Source: UBA5794 sp965368815 (lineage in GTDB: Bacteria; Actinomycetota; Acidimicrobiia; Spongiisociales; UBA5794). Taken from it: a DNA stretch of 51,107 nt. The notes beneath the pieces are model-generated. The model worked only from the letters and a program-made list of their open reading frames with translations. It ran no database searches and was not told where the DNA came from. Where the stretch lies: the NCBI GenBank assembly GCA_965368815.1, contig CBDUOH010000004.1, positions 1 through 51,107 of the forward strand, read 5' to 3'. Below, one piece after another: positions 24,079-32,285 of the stretch. Numbering within the stretch: position 1 is the stretch's first letter; each line of letters begins with the position of its first letter. Made by a program: the position numbers and the translations under genes.

Positions 24079-24755
24079 GCGTGTGTCTTTTCAGTTCGGT
24101 CGTATTCGTACGTCGGAGACCCATACACCAGGTCGGGTCGCGACCGGACCACGGCTGCTACGACCACGGCGGTGATGAATCCCTCTCCGATACCGATCAG
24201 CGAATGGGTGCCGACGAGGGCCCACAACACGGATGACAACGAAACGGAGGTTGTGGTTCCTGCGAGGGCAAACTCGAGTGCAAAAGCCGACGCAGCCAGC
24301 GGGACGGACACGGCAGCGGCAATGCCGGACGCGACGACCACACTCCGGGCGGATTTGTTGGACATCTGAAGCAGGGCGCGGTAGATCCAATAGCCCCCCA
24401 CCGCTGCTGCCCCGCCGAGGTTGACGATGTTGAGGCCCAACGCCGAAAGCCCGCCATCTGCGAACACCAAAGCCTGGACGCCGAGGACGATTGCCAACAC
24501 GAGGAATCCGGCTGACGGACCGACGAGGACCGCTGCGAGAACGCCGCCTATCAAATGGCCGCTCATCCCGGGCAGCACTGGGAAGTTGACCATCTGAGCA
24601 GCAAAGACAAAGGCTGCGCTCAGCGCGGCGAGGGGAACGAGGCGGTCGTTGAGGTACTGCTTGGCTCGGCGGACAGCGACTCCGAAACCACCTGCGGCTC
24701 CGATGCCAGCGATTGCCGAGGCTCCTGGTCCGATGAATCCGTCGGGTATGTGCAC
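24075..24755 (-). CDS. cbiM: ECF metal-binding protein CbiM/NikM
   Basis: A 226-residue membrane protein started at GTG 24755. The N-terminus MHIPDGFIG carries the invariant His2 that coordinates Co2+ or Ni2+ together with the backbone amine. Further motifs PGMSGHLIGG and GTHSLIGIGEGFITA fit CbiM/NikM. It is the substrate-binding subunit. AAGGA lies six bases upstream of GTG, and the Nur-type inverted repeat at 24764-24788 covers the 5' region, favouring nickel as the substrate. Confidence 0.93.
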   Translation of the reverse strand: MHIPDGFIGPGASAIAGIGAAGGFGVAVRRAKQYLNDRLVPLAALSAAFVFAAQMVNFPVLPGMSGHLIGGVLAAVLVGPSAGFLVLAIVLGVQALVFADGGLSALGLNIVNLGGAAAVGGYWIYRALLQMSNKSARSVVVASGIAAAVSVPLAASAFALEFALAGTTTSVSLSSVLWALVGTHSLIGIGEGFITAVVVAAVVRSRPDLVYGSPTYEYDRTEKTHA

Positions 24756-24763
24756 GTTGAATC

Positions 24764-24788
24764 CTTATTGCGAACGACTCGCAATAAG
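24764..24788 (-). promoter_or_regulatory. Nur-type operator upstream of cbiM
   Basis: A perfect ten-base inverted repeat with five-base spacer: CTTATTGCGA-N5-TCGCAATAAG. The core TTGCGA-N5-TCGCAA has the half-site and spacing known for the actinobacterial nickel regulator Nur (TTGCNN-N5-TTGCAA-like). It begins nine bases upstream of the cbiM start codon, covering or abutting its RBS, and lies next to the Fur-family gene stop. Nickel-bound regulator would block uptake-gene expression here. Confidence 0.8.
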
Positions 24789-24789
24789 A

Positions 24790-25236
24790 CTACCTCGTTG
24801 CCTGCCGTGTGGCACATTCGTGGCAAAGACCTGTCAGCGCAAAGTGTTCGATGTTCGGGACGAACCCGGTTCGCTGTGTGATGCCATCGACGAGTGCACC
24901 GATGTCATCGCTCGAGATGGCCTCGGTTCTTCCGCACTCGGAGCACACCAAATGCTGGTGCTCGGGCTCATCGGTGAGGTGGTAGACGGTGGGCCCGTGT
25001 CCGATGTGTCCGTGTTTGACCACTCCTGCCTCTTCGAGCACGTCGAGCGTTCGGTAGACGGTCGCCATGTCGAGTTCCCCGTCGCCCTCCGACTGGACGC
25101 CTTCGAAGATCGTTGCGGCCGTGAGGTGTTCGTCGTGTCGGGTGGCGATCACGGCGCACACGAGCCGGCGCGGCTCGGTGATGCGGAGCCCGTGAGCCCT
25201 GAGGGTGGCAATCAGGTCGTCGGTGTGAATGTGCAT
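24790..25236 (-). CDS. Fur-family metalloregulator, Nur-like
   Basis: A 148-residue protein from ATG 25236 (MHIHTDDLIATLRAHGLRIT). It has the Fur winged helix (DMATVYRTLDVLEEAGVV), a metal-site region GHIGHGPTVYHLTDEPEHQHLVC, and two CxxC pairs (CSEC, CHEC) forming the structural zinc site. The sequence alone does not separate Fur, Zur and Nur, but the operator half-site type just downstream and the Ni/Co transporter genes favour Nur. It is read in the same direction as cbiM with 34 bases between, so read-through is possible. It is divergent from hutH. Confidence 0.85.
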   Translation of the reverse strand: MHIHTDDLIATLRAHGLRITEPRRLVCAVIATRHDEHLTAATIFEGVQSEGDGELDMATVYRTLDVLEEAGVVKHGHIGHGPTVYHLTDEPEHQHLVCSECGRTEAISSDDIGALVDGITQRTGFVPNIEHFALTGLCHECATRQATR

Positions 25237-25384
25237 CGGTGGTTTCCCTGAGCGTGGAACTCGGACCCGGGGACGGGACACGGGTTGCGAACCGAGGCTA
25301 CTGCGCTGGTCGAGCCGCTGCTGTTCGCTCGATGCAGGATGGGGAAGACAACTACATTGCACCTGAGGAACGAGGGGAGAGGTT

Positions 25385-26917
25385 GTGGACGTCATCGTTG
25401 ATGGTTCACCGCTCACGGTCGACGACGTGGTAGCGGTAGCGCATCGGCACGCCAAGGCAATCGCCGGTCGCGATCTCGATGCAACGATGGCACCGGCAAA
25501 GGCGCTCGTGAACCGTGTCGTGGACAACGACGAGATCGTGTACGGCATCACGACCGGCTTCGGCGCACTGGCGAACACACACATCCCTCCGGATCGGGCC
25601 TCGGACCTGCAATACGGTCTCATTCGGAGCCACGCCGCTGGCGTCGGCTCGCTCATGTCTCCCGAGATCGTCCGCGCGATGTTGCTGTGTCGGGCGCGGA
25701 CGCTGTCGCAGGGCTACTCGGGTGTCCGGCCCATCGTGGTGCGGACGCTGCTGCGGCTGCTGGACGCTGATGTGTTGCCGGCGGTTCCATCCCAGGGATC
25801 CGTCGGTGCTTCTGGTGATCTTGCGCCGTTCGCCCACCTCGCCCTACCGCTCATCGGGGAGGGCTTCGTCCTTGGCAAACACGGGCCCGTTCCCTCGCTC
25901 CCAGCTCTCGAAGCAGCTGGAATCGAACCACTTCGTCTCGAGGCGAAGGAGGGCCTCTCGCTGCTCAACGGAACCGAAGGCATGCTGGCCCAGGGGTGTC
26001 TCGCGGTGGCTCGCGCCAGACGCCTCGTCGACGCCGACGACGCCGCATGCGCGCTCAGCGTCGAAGCCCTGATGGGGTCGTCGCGTCCGTTCGACGAACG
26101 CATCCACGCGCTGCGGCCACACCCGGGGCAGATCGAGAGTGCACGCAGGATCCGGGCGCTCCTGGCCGGCTCTGAGATCTCCGAATCACATCACGACGAC
26201 TTCGCCCACAAGGTGCAGGATGCGTACAGCCTCCGGTGTGCACCCCAGGTGCATGGTGCGGTGCGGGATACGATCGCCCACGCCGAACGCGTGTTCAACA
26301 CGGAACTCGCTGCCGTTGTCGACAATCCGATTGTCTTTGCTGCCGACGGTGAGGTCGTGTCTGCTGGCAACTTCCATGGCCAGCCCCTGGCGTTCGCCCT
26401 CGACTTCCTCGCGATCGCAGTGGCAGAACTCGGATCGATCTCCGAACGACGGACGGACCGAATGCTCGATCCGTCGCGGTCGAGCGGCTTGACCGCGTTC
26501 CTCGCGACAACGCCCGGGGTCTCGAGCGGCTACATGATCACCCAGTACACCGCAGCGGCAATCGTCGCTGAGAACCGAATACTCGCCCACCCCGCGTCGG
26601 TTGACACGGTGCCGACGTCAGGCCTCCAGGAGGACCATGTCTCGATGGGGTGGGGCGCCGCCACGAAGCTCAACACGGTGCTCGAGAACACCGCTCGTGT
26701 GATCGCAGTCGAACTGATGTGTGCCGCCCAGGGGGCAGAACAACGGGGCATGGAGCTCGCGCCGGGCACACGAGCGATCAAGAAGGTTGTCCGAGGTGTG
26801 TGTGCGCCACTCGTCGACGATCGTCCGCCTGGGCCCGACATCGAAGCAATCGCGGCTGAGATCGAAGCGGGCGCGTTCAGCAGACTCGACGACTTGACGA
26901 CGGAGGACGCGACATGA
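25385..26917 (+). CDS. hutH: histidine ammonia-lyase
   Basis: A 510-residue protein from GTG 25385, preceded by GGGGAGAGG. The MIO cofactor triad is in GSVGASGDLAPFAHL; other conserved parts are YGITTGFGAL, NGTEGMLAQG, DNPIVFAADGEV and QEDHVSMGWGAA. It converts L-histidine to urocanate and ammonia, the first step of histidine use. It overlaps hutU by four bases. A possible -10 (TACATT, 25353-25358) lies upstream; no hut repressor gene is in the window. Confidence 0.96.
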   Translation: MDVIVDGSPLTVDDVVAVAHRHAKAIAGRDLDATMAPAKALVNRVVDNDEIVYGITTGFGALANTHIPPDRASDLQYGLIRSHAAGVGSLMSPEIVRAMLLCRARTLSQGYSGVRPIVVRTLLRLLDADVLPAVPSQGSVGASGDLAPFAHLALPLIGEGFVLGKHGPVPSLPALEAAGIEPLRLEAKEGLSLLNGTEGMLAQGCLAVARARRLVDADDAACALSVEALMGSSRPFDERIHALRPHPGQIESARRIRALLAGSEISESHHDDFAHKVQDAYSLRCAPQVHGAVRDTIAHAERVFNTELAAVVDNPIVFAADGEVVSAGNFHGQPLAFALDFLAIAVAELGSISERRTDRMLDPSRSSGLTAFLATTPGVSSGYMITQYTAAAIVAENRILAHPASVDTVPTSGLQEDHVSMGWGAATKLNTVLENTARVIAVELMCAAQGAEQRGMELAPGTRAIKKVVRGVCAPLVDDRPPGPDIEAIAAEIEAGAFSRLDDLTTEDAT

Positions 26918-28605
26918 CCGAAGCCAACGGGGCGTTCGCTTTCGGAACCGGCCCCCGGACCGTCAGTGCTCCACGGGGCACAGAGCTGGTCACGAAGGGT
27001 TGGCTCCAGGAGGCCGCCCTGCGGTGCCTGCTCAACAACCTCGACCCGGAGGTCGCAGAGATCCCGCTCGACCTCGTGGTGTACGGCGGTCGAGGCAAGG
27101 CTGCCCGCAACTGGGAGTCGTTCGACGCCATCGTCCGCAGCCTCACAGACCTTGAATCGGACGAGACCCTCCTCATCCAGTCCGGCAAACCGGTCGGCCG
27201 GTTCCGAACCCACGCGATGGCACCGCGGGTCCTGATAGCGAACTCGAACCTCGTTCCCGATTGGGCGAACTGGAAGACCTTCTGGGATCTCGAAGATGCG
27301 GGCCTGATGATGTACGGGCAGATGACTGCCGGGTCGTGGATCTACATCGGAACCCAGGGGATCCTCCAAGGCACCTACCAGACCTTCGTCGCGATCGCTG
27401 ATCTGCGATTCGGTGGGACGCTCAAGGGGACGCTCACCCTGACAGCCGGTCTCGGTGGCATGGGTGGTGCCCAACCACTTGCCGTGACGATGAACGAGGG
27501 CGTATGCCTGGCCGTGGACATCGACCCGGCGCGGATCCACAAACGCCTCGACACCCGTTATCTCGACGAGATCGCTGAATCGGTGGACGCTGGCGTCGCA
27601 CGTGCTCTGCAGGCGAAGGCCTCAGGCGAGGCGGTGTCGATCGGCGTCGTCGGCAATGCCGCCGACGTGTTCCAGGATCTTCTCGATCAGGGCATCGACA
27701 TCGACATCGTGACGGATCAGACGTCGGCGCACGACCCGCTCAATGGCTATGTGCCCACCGGTATGACGTTGGAGGAAGCTGGTGCGCTGCGTGCCGAGGA
27801 ACCCGAGGAATATGTCGAGCTCGCGCGCGCCTCGATGGCAAAGCACTGCAGAGCGATGGTCGGATGGCAGAACGCCGGCGCCGAGGTGTTCGACTATGGC
27901 AACAACCTGCGTGGTGAAGCCGTCGAAGGCGGATTCGAGGATGCGTTCGCCTATCCCGGATTCGTGCCGGCGTACATCCGCGACCTGTTCTGTGAAGGGC
28001 TTGGCCCGTTCCGCTGGGTCGCGCTGTCCGGGGATCCTGCGGACATCAGCGCGACAGACGATGCGTTGCGCGATCTGTTCCCGGACAACGCACCGTTGCT
28101 CCGTTGGCTCGACATGGCCGAGGAGCGCATCGAGTATCAGGGCCTGCCGGCGCGGATTTGTTGGCTCGGCTACGGGGAGCGACACAAAGCCGGGCTTGCG
28201 TTCAACGAACTCGTGAGATCCGGGAAGGTCAGCGCCCCGATCGTCATCGGGCGTGACCATCTCGATTCGGGTTCGGTGGCCTCGCCGTATCGCGAGACCG
28301 AGGACATGCTCGATGGGTCCGATGCTGTTGCCGACTGGCCGATCCTCAACGCGCTGGTGGCGAGTGCATCGGGAGCAGCGTGGGTGGCTGTTCACCACGG
28401 TGGAGGTGTCGGGATGGGCAAGTCGATCCATGCGGGAGCCCAGGTCGTGGCAGATGGCACCGACGAAGGCGCCCTCCGCATCGAGCGCGTGCTGACGAAC
28501 GATCCGGGCATGGGAGTCATCCGGCATGCGGACGCTGGTTACGACAAGGCCATTGCGGTGGCACGCGAGCGAGGCGTGACGATCCCGATGCTCGGCGAAT
28601 CGTGA
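26914..28605 (+). CDS. hutU: urocanate hydratase
   Basis: A 563-residue protein. NAD-binding parts (YIGTQGILQGTYQTF, GLGGMGGAQPLA) and the catalytic-cysteine region LFCEGLGPFRWVALSGDP are intact, as is VHHGGGVGMGKSIHAG near the C-terminus. It hydrates urocanate to imidazolonepropionate using tightly bound NAD+. Length matches the family. It sits between hutH (overlap of four bases) and hutI (10-base gap). Confidence 0.97.
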   Translation: MTEANGAFAFGTGPRTVSAPRGTELVTKGWLQEAALRCLLNNLDPEVAEIPLDLVVYGGRGKAARNWESFDAIVRSLTDLESDETLLIQSGKPVGRFRTHAMAPRVLIANSNLVPDWANWKTFWDLEDAGLMMYGQMTAGSWIYIGTQGILQGTYQTFVAIADLRFGGTLKGTLTLTAGLGGMGGAQPLAVTMNEGVCLAVDIDPARIHKRLDTRYLDEIAESVDAGVARALQAKASGEAVSIGVVGNAADVFQDLLDQGIDIDIVTDQTSAHDPLNGYVPTGMTLEEAGALRAEEPEEYVELARASMAKHCRAMVGWQNAGAEVFDYGNNLRGEAVEGGFEDAFAYPGFVPAYIRDLFCEGLGPFRWVALSGDPADISATDDALRDLFPDNAPLLRWLDMAEERIEYQGLPARICWLGYGERHKAGLAFNELVRSGKVSAPIVIGRDHLDSGSVASPYRETEDMLDGSDAVADWPILNALVASASGAAWVAVHHGGGVGMGKSIHAGAQVVADGTDEGALRIERVLTNDPGMGVIRHADAGYDKAIAVARERGVTIPMLGES

Positions 28606-28615
28606 CGGTGTCGTC

Positions 28616-29833
28616 GTGAGTGACCTCGTCCTGGCCAACATCGGCGAGCTCACCACCAATCACCCCGCTCGCGGCGATCTGCTCGGATCGATGGTTGATG
28701 CTGCGGTCGCGGTTCGCAACGGGATCGTCGACTGGGTGGGGGCAACCGAGGATCTCCCGTCTGAGTATGCGTCCCTGCCGTTGTTCGATGCGATGGGGGC
28801 AGCCGTTGTACCCGGCTTCGTCGACGCGCACACACACGCTGTGTTCGGAGGTGACCGTGCCCATGAACACGCCATGCGCCTCGGCGGCGCCACATACGCC
28901 GAAATCCAGGCCGCCGGTGGAGGCATCTATGCCACAGTCGAGGCCACGCGACAGCTGCCCAAGCGGACGTTGGTGGTCGAATCCCATGATCGTCTGAGCA
29001 GGATGTTGGCGGCAGGCACCACGACCGTTGAGGTGAAGACCGGGTACGGACTCGACATCGAGACCGAGATGAAGATGCTTGATGTCATCGATGCCCTTTC
29101 GACGAGTCTGCCGATCGACATCGTGGCAACCTTCCTGGGTGCCCATGTCGTCGCACCCGAATACCGCGCGGATCGTCAGGGCTATGTCGATCTCGTCTCC
29201 GGGGAGATGCTCGAGGCCGTCAGGAGCAGGGTGTCGTTCGTCGATGTGTTCTGCGACGACGTCGCCTTCTCGGTGGCTGAGGCGGACCAGATCACAGCGG
29301 CAGCGATGAAGGCAGGTCTCGGCATCAGGCTTCATGCCGACCAGACATCCCACTCGGGCGGCTCGGCTCTCGCTGCCCGAATCGGTGCGACGGCGGTGGA
29401 CCATGTCGACCACGCAACCGATCAGGATCTCGCCGACCTCGCACGGGCAGGCACGGTCGTCGTGCTGCTGCCGGCGGTGTCGATGATGATGCACGAGCCC
29501 TACCCGGATGCGAAGCGGTTCCTCGACGCCGGCATCACCGTTGCGATCGCGACGGACTGCAATCCGGGAACCGCGAACGTCGAGACGATGCCGTTCGTCA
29601 TGGCGCTCGCGGCAACATCGTGTGGCATGTCGCCAGCACAGGCGCTGTGGTCAGCAACGGCGGGAGGTGCCGCTGCTCTTGGTCTCGAGGATCGCGGTGT
29701 GGTTGCGCCGGGGATGGTCGCCGACCTTGTGGTGCTCGACGCTCCATCCCATGAACACCTCGCGTACCGCCCCGACGCCGACCTTGTCCTTCGCGTGGTC
29801 AAGCGGGGCACGCTCGTACAGAGGACGGGCTGA
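28616..29833 (+). CDS. hutI: imidazolonepropionase
   Basis: A 405-residue amidohydrolase from GTG 28616. The metal motif HTHAVFGG, the conserved AAGGGIYATVEATR, the metal histidine in IRLHADQTSHSGG, HVDHAT and the late aspartate in VAIATDCNPGT are all present. It opens the imidazolone ring to N-formimidoyl-glutamate. No hutF or hutG follows, so the later steps must be encoded elsewhere. It ends the hut operon; a short spacer with the GDPD promoter follows. Confidence 0.96.
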   Translation: MSDLVLANIGELTTNHPARGDLLGSMVDAAVAVRNGIVDWVGATEDLPSEYASLPLFDAMGAAVVPGFVDAHTHAVFGGDRAHEHAMRLGGATYAEIQAAGGGIYATVEATRQLPKRTLVVESHDRLSRMLAAGTTTVEVKTGYGLDIETEMKMLDVIDALSTSLPIDIVATFLGAHVVAPEYRADRQGYVDLVSGEMLEAVRSRVSFVDVFCDDVAFSVAEADQITAAAMKAGLGIRLHADQTSHSGGSALAARIGATAVDHVDHATDQDLADLARAGTVVVLLPAVSMMMHEPYPDAKRFLDAGITVAIATDCNPGTANVETMPFVMALAATSCGMSPAQALWSATAGGAAALGLEDRGVVAPGMVADLVVLDAPSHEHLAYRPDADLVLRVVKRGTLVQRTG

Positions 29834-29899
29834 CTCGGGTCGGGTTGCCGGAACCTCACCGCGGCGTTCGCTGCCCATCCAGCGCTCTACCCTTTCGGC

Positions 29900-30697
29900 A
29901 TGTCAGGCCGTCCCTATCTCGCCCGCGAACATCCGATTCGCCTTGCCCATCGCGGCAGTCGCGTCCTGTGGCCGGAGAACACGCACCATGCGTTCCGCGG
30001 TGCGGTCGAACTCGGCTATCGCTACATCGAGACCGATATCCGGATTACCCGTGACGGCGTGGTGGTCGTGTTCCACGACGAGACGCTCGAACGGACGACG
30101 AACGGCGTCGGTGCCGTTGCCGATTGGCACTGGGACGACCTTCGCCACCTTGATGCGGCGTACAACTTCAGCCCGGACGGGGAGTCGTTCCCCCTCAGGG
30201 GTCAAGGGATCGGGATCTCACGGCTTGCCGACACATTCGACGAGTTCCCCGACATCAACTTCAACATCGATCTCAAGGCGAAGCACGCCGAATGGCCCGT
30301 GGCTGACGTGATTGTTGCCAAGAAGAGATTCGATTCCGTGCTCGTGGGTGGATTCCTCGATAACCGCACATCACGGTTCTCACGCATCACGAAGGGCAAG
30401 GTCGCAACGTCGGCTGGTTCAGCCGGGGCGATGGCCATGTACGCGGCGTCGCGCATCGGTCGTTCGTCGCGTCGGAACTTCGATGCGTATCAGCTGCCTG
30501 CAGCGTCTCGTGGAGTGACGATCGACGCCAAGCTCGTTGATGCGATCCATGCGGCAGACGCGCATCTTCATGTTTGGACCGTGAACGATGCCGACGAGAT
30601 GCGGGCACTCCTGGATCTCGGTGTCGACGGTATCGTGACGGATCGACCAGATGTGTTGAACGACGTGCTCGAGGAGAGAACGAATGACACCGGGTGA
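29900..30697 (+). CDS. glycerophosphodiester phosphodiesterase
   Basis: A 265-residue protein of the GDPD TIM-barrel family: LAHRGSRVLWPENTHHAF (catalytic His and Glu region), YIETDIRITRDGVVVVFHDETLERTTNG (metal and catalytic His), and a C-terminal HVWTVNDADEMRALLDLGVDGIVTDRPD. It splits glycerophosphodiesters to glycerol-3-phosphate and an alcohol. No signal peptide is seen, so action is probably cytoplasmic. TACCCT at 29888-29893 lies six bases before the ATG, fitting a leaderless start. The next gene begins inside its 3' end. Confidence 0.92.
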   Translation: MSGRPYLAREHPIRLAHRGSRVLWPENTHHAFRGAVELGYRYIETDIRITRDGVVVVFHDETLERTTNGVGAVADWHWDDLRHLDAAYNFSPDGESFPLRGQGIGISRLADTFDEFPDINFNIDLKAKHAEWPVADVIVAKKRFDSVLVGGFLDNRTSRFSRITKGKVATSAGSAGAMAMYAASRIGRSSRRNFDAYQLPAASRGVTIDAKLVDAIHAADAHLHVWTVNDADEMRALLDLGVDGIVTDRPDVLNDVLEERTNDTG

Positions 30698-31265
30698 ACC
30701 AATCGGGCCGATCGTGCGCATGCAGGTCCAGACCCTTCCCATCAAGAAGAAGGGTGAAGGGTATCTCCCGGAGTACATCATGGAAGTGCCATCGGCTGCA
30801 GTCGATGCGTGGGGCATGATCGCCCGACAGGGTGACCACTGGATCATCGATGCCCATCACAAGTCGCACCCGATGAGCCGGGCCGGCGGCCGGAGACCCC
30901 TTTCGATCGGCTTCACGGGCCATTATGCGCTCATGGGTCAACGGTTCGGACAGGCCCCTCTCGGAATCGCCGGTGAGAACATCATCGTGGACGGGCCCGC
31001 ATTGGCCCTGGAAGATCTCGGAGACGGCCTGATCATCGAGACATCGACCGGCGAGTTCGTTGAGCTTGACCGCCCGCGCGTTGCCGCACCGTGTATTGAG
31101 TTCACGAGCTTCATGCTCGGGCTTGATCATGTGGCTCCGCTCGATGAGATCGAGGATGCACTCGCCGAGTTGCACGACGGTCGCAGGGGCTTCATCGTCG
31201 CAGCGGACCACCAGTCCCAACCAGTGACAGTTTCGGTCGGTGACACGGTGTATCACCGGGGCTAG
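30684..31265 (+). CDS. MOSC-like domain protein
   Basis: A 193-residue protein from ATG 30684, with GAGGAGAG upstream, overlapping the GDPD gene by 14 bases. The part from about residue 75 on resembles a MOSC domain: GFTGHYALMGQRFG, LGIAGENIIVDGPAL, and RPRVAAPCIEFTSFMLG with the characteristic cysteine. MOSC domains deliver sulfur or act in molybdenum-cofactor-related chemistry. The N-terminus contains a short charged segment LPIKKKGEGYLPEYI. The resemblance is from the motif order only, so a divergent member is the best reading. Confidence 0.7.
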   Translation: MTPGEPIGPIVRMQVQTLPIKKKGEGYLPEYIMEVPSAAVDAWGMIARQGDHWIIDAHHKSHPMSRAGGRRPLSIGFTGHYALMGQRFGQAPLGIAGENIIVDGPALALEDLGDGLIIETSTGEFVELDRPRVAAPCIEFTSFMLGLDHVAPLDEIEDALAELHDGRRGFIVAADHQSQPVTVSVGDTVYHRG

Positions 31266-31274
31266 CCCGTCGAT

Positions 31275-31634
31275 TCAGTCGATGCGGAACGGAATCCCGT
31301 TCATCATGACGATGCAGTCGATTGCCGCGTCCCGTGCCTGGTCGAACGTGAGTGCATCGAAGACCTCGTACGGCTCACCGTTGTGTTGCTGGTACACCGT
31401 GTAGCCCTCAGGTCGCTCAAGGATGTACAACCCGTTCCTCGGTCCTGGGATCGTCATGCCGAGTGCGAGCAGCGCCGCGTCGTCGGGCACCTCGGAAATC
31501 AGGTCGATGCGTTCGACGGTGAGGGCCGCAGCGAAGTCAGAACCTGTTGTTGCGTGATGCCCGAGCATCGAGGACGCGAGAGTCCGCGCCTTGAACTTCA
31601 GTATCGCCTGAGCTTGTTCTTGTCGCGTGTACAT
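31275..31634 (-). CDS. conserved hypothetical protein
   Basis: A 119-residue protein from ATG 31634 (MYTRQEQAQAILKFKART). It is an alpha-beta protein with the segment NGLYILERPEGYTVYQQHNGEP followed by a helix and a final IVMMNGIPFRID. No family was recognised. TAGGCT on the reverse strand (31642-31647) lies seven bases before the start, fitting a leaderless transcript. It converges with the MOSC-like gene and is followed on its own strand by nothing, as leuD ends upstream of it. Confidence 0.65.
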   Translation of the reverse strand: MYTRQEQAQAILKFKARTLASSMLGHHATTGSDFAAALTVERIDLISEVPDDAALLALGMTIPGPRNGLYILERPEGYTVYQQHNGEPYEVFDALTFDQARDAAIDCIVMMNGIPFRID

Positions 31635-31676
31635 AGGGCGCAGCCTACGCCGACACAATGCTGCTCGGGCTCGGCG

Positions 31677-32285
31677 CTATGCCGACGGGACCACCGGTCG
31701 GAACGAGGGGCGCTCGGACTCGTACGTGTCGATGTCGGCGACGTGTTCGAGTGAGAGGGCGATGTGGTCGAGGCCGTTGAGTAGGCAGTGTTTGGTGAAC
31801 TCGTCAATCTCGAATCTCGCTTCGAATCCCGGGGCGGTCACGGTCTGTTTCGCCAGGTCAACCGTCACTTCGTTCGGCGTCGATCCGGCAATCGCGAGAA
31901 GCTCGGTGATCTCTGCCTCGTCAAGTTCGATTGCCAGCAGTCCGATCTTTGCACAGTTGCCCTTGAAGATATCTGCGAACGACTGGGCTATCACCGCCTT
32001 GAAACCCCAGTCCTCGAGAGCCCACGGGGCGTGTTCGCGTGAGGAACCCGATCCGAAGTTCGGTCCGGTCACGAGAATCTGCGCGTCGGCATACTGCGGC
32101 TTGTTCAGCACGAAATCGGGATCGATCTCACCCTCGTGGTCTGCCTTCCAGTCGAAGAACAGGAACTCGCCGAACCCCGACCGCTCGACACGCTTGAGGA
32201 ACTGTTTCGGGATGATCTGATCCGTGTCGATGTTCGCCCGCGGTAGGGGAGCAGCGGTGCCCGAGATGGTGGATACCGGTTTCAT
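31677..32285 (-). CDS. leuD: 3-isopropylmalate dehydratase small subunit
   Basis: A 202-residue protein from ATG 32285, overlapping the leuC stop by four bases. Motifs: NIDTDQIIPKQFLK at the N-terminus, GPNFGSGSSREHAPWAL (the substrate-binding swivel loop) and FADIFKGNCAKIGLL. With LeuC it isomerises 2-isopropylmalate to 3-isopropylmalate in leucine synthesis. The RBS GGAGAG lies a few bases upstream within leuC. Confidence 0.96.
   Translation of the reverse strand: MKPVSTISGTAAPLPRANIDTDQIIPKQFLKRVERSGFGEFLFFDWKADHEGEIDPDFVLNKPQYADAQILVTGPNFGSGSSREHAPWALEDWGFKAVIAQSFADIFKGNCAKIGLLAIELDEAEITELLAIAGSTPNEVTVDLAKQTVTAPGFEARFEIDEFTKHCLLNGLDHIALSLEHVADIDTYESERPSFRPVVPSA

Noticed and set aside
26530..28659. 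Long minus-strand frames opposite hutH/hutU (26530-27540 and 27622-28659).
   Set aside because: Arg/His-rich shadow translations under intact hut genes.
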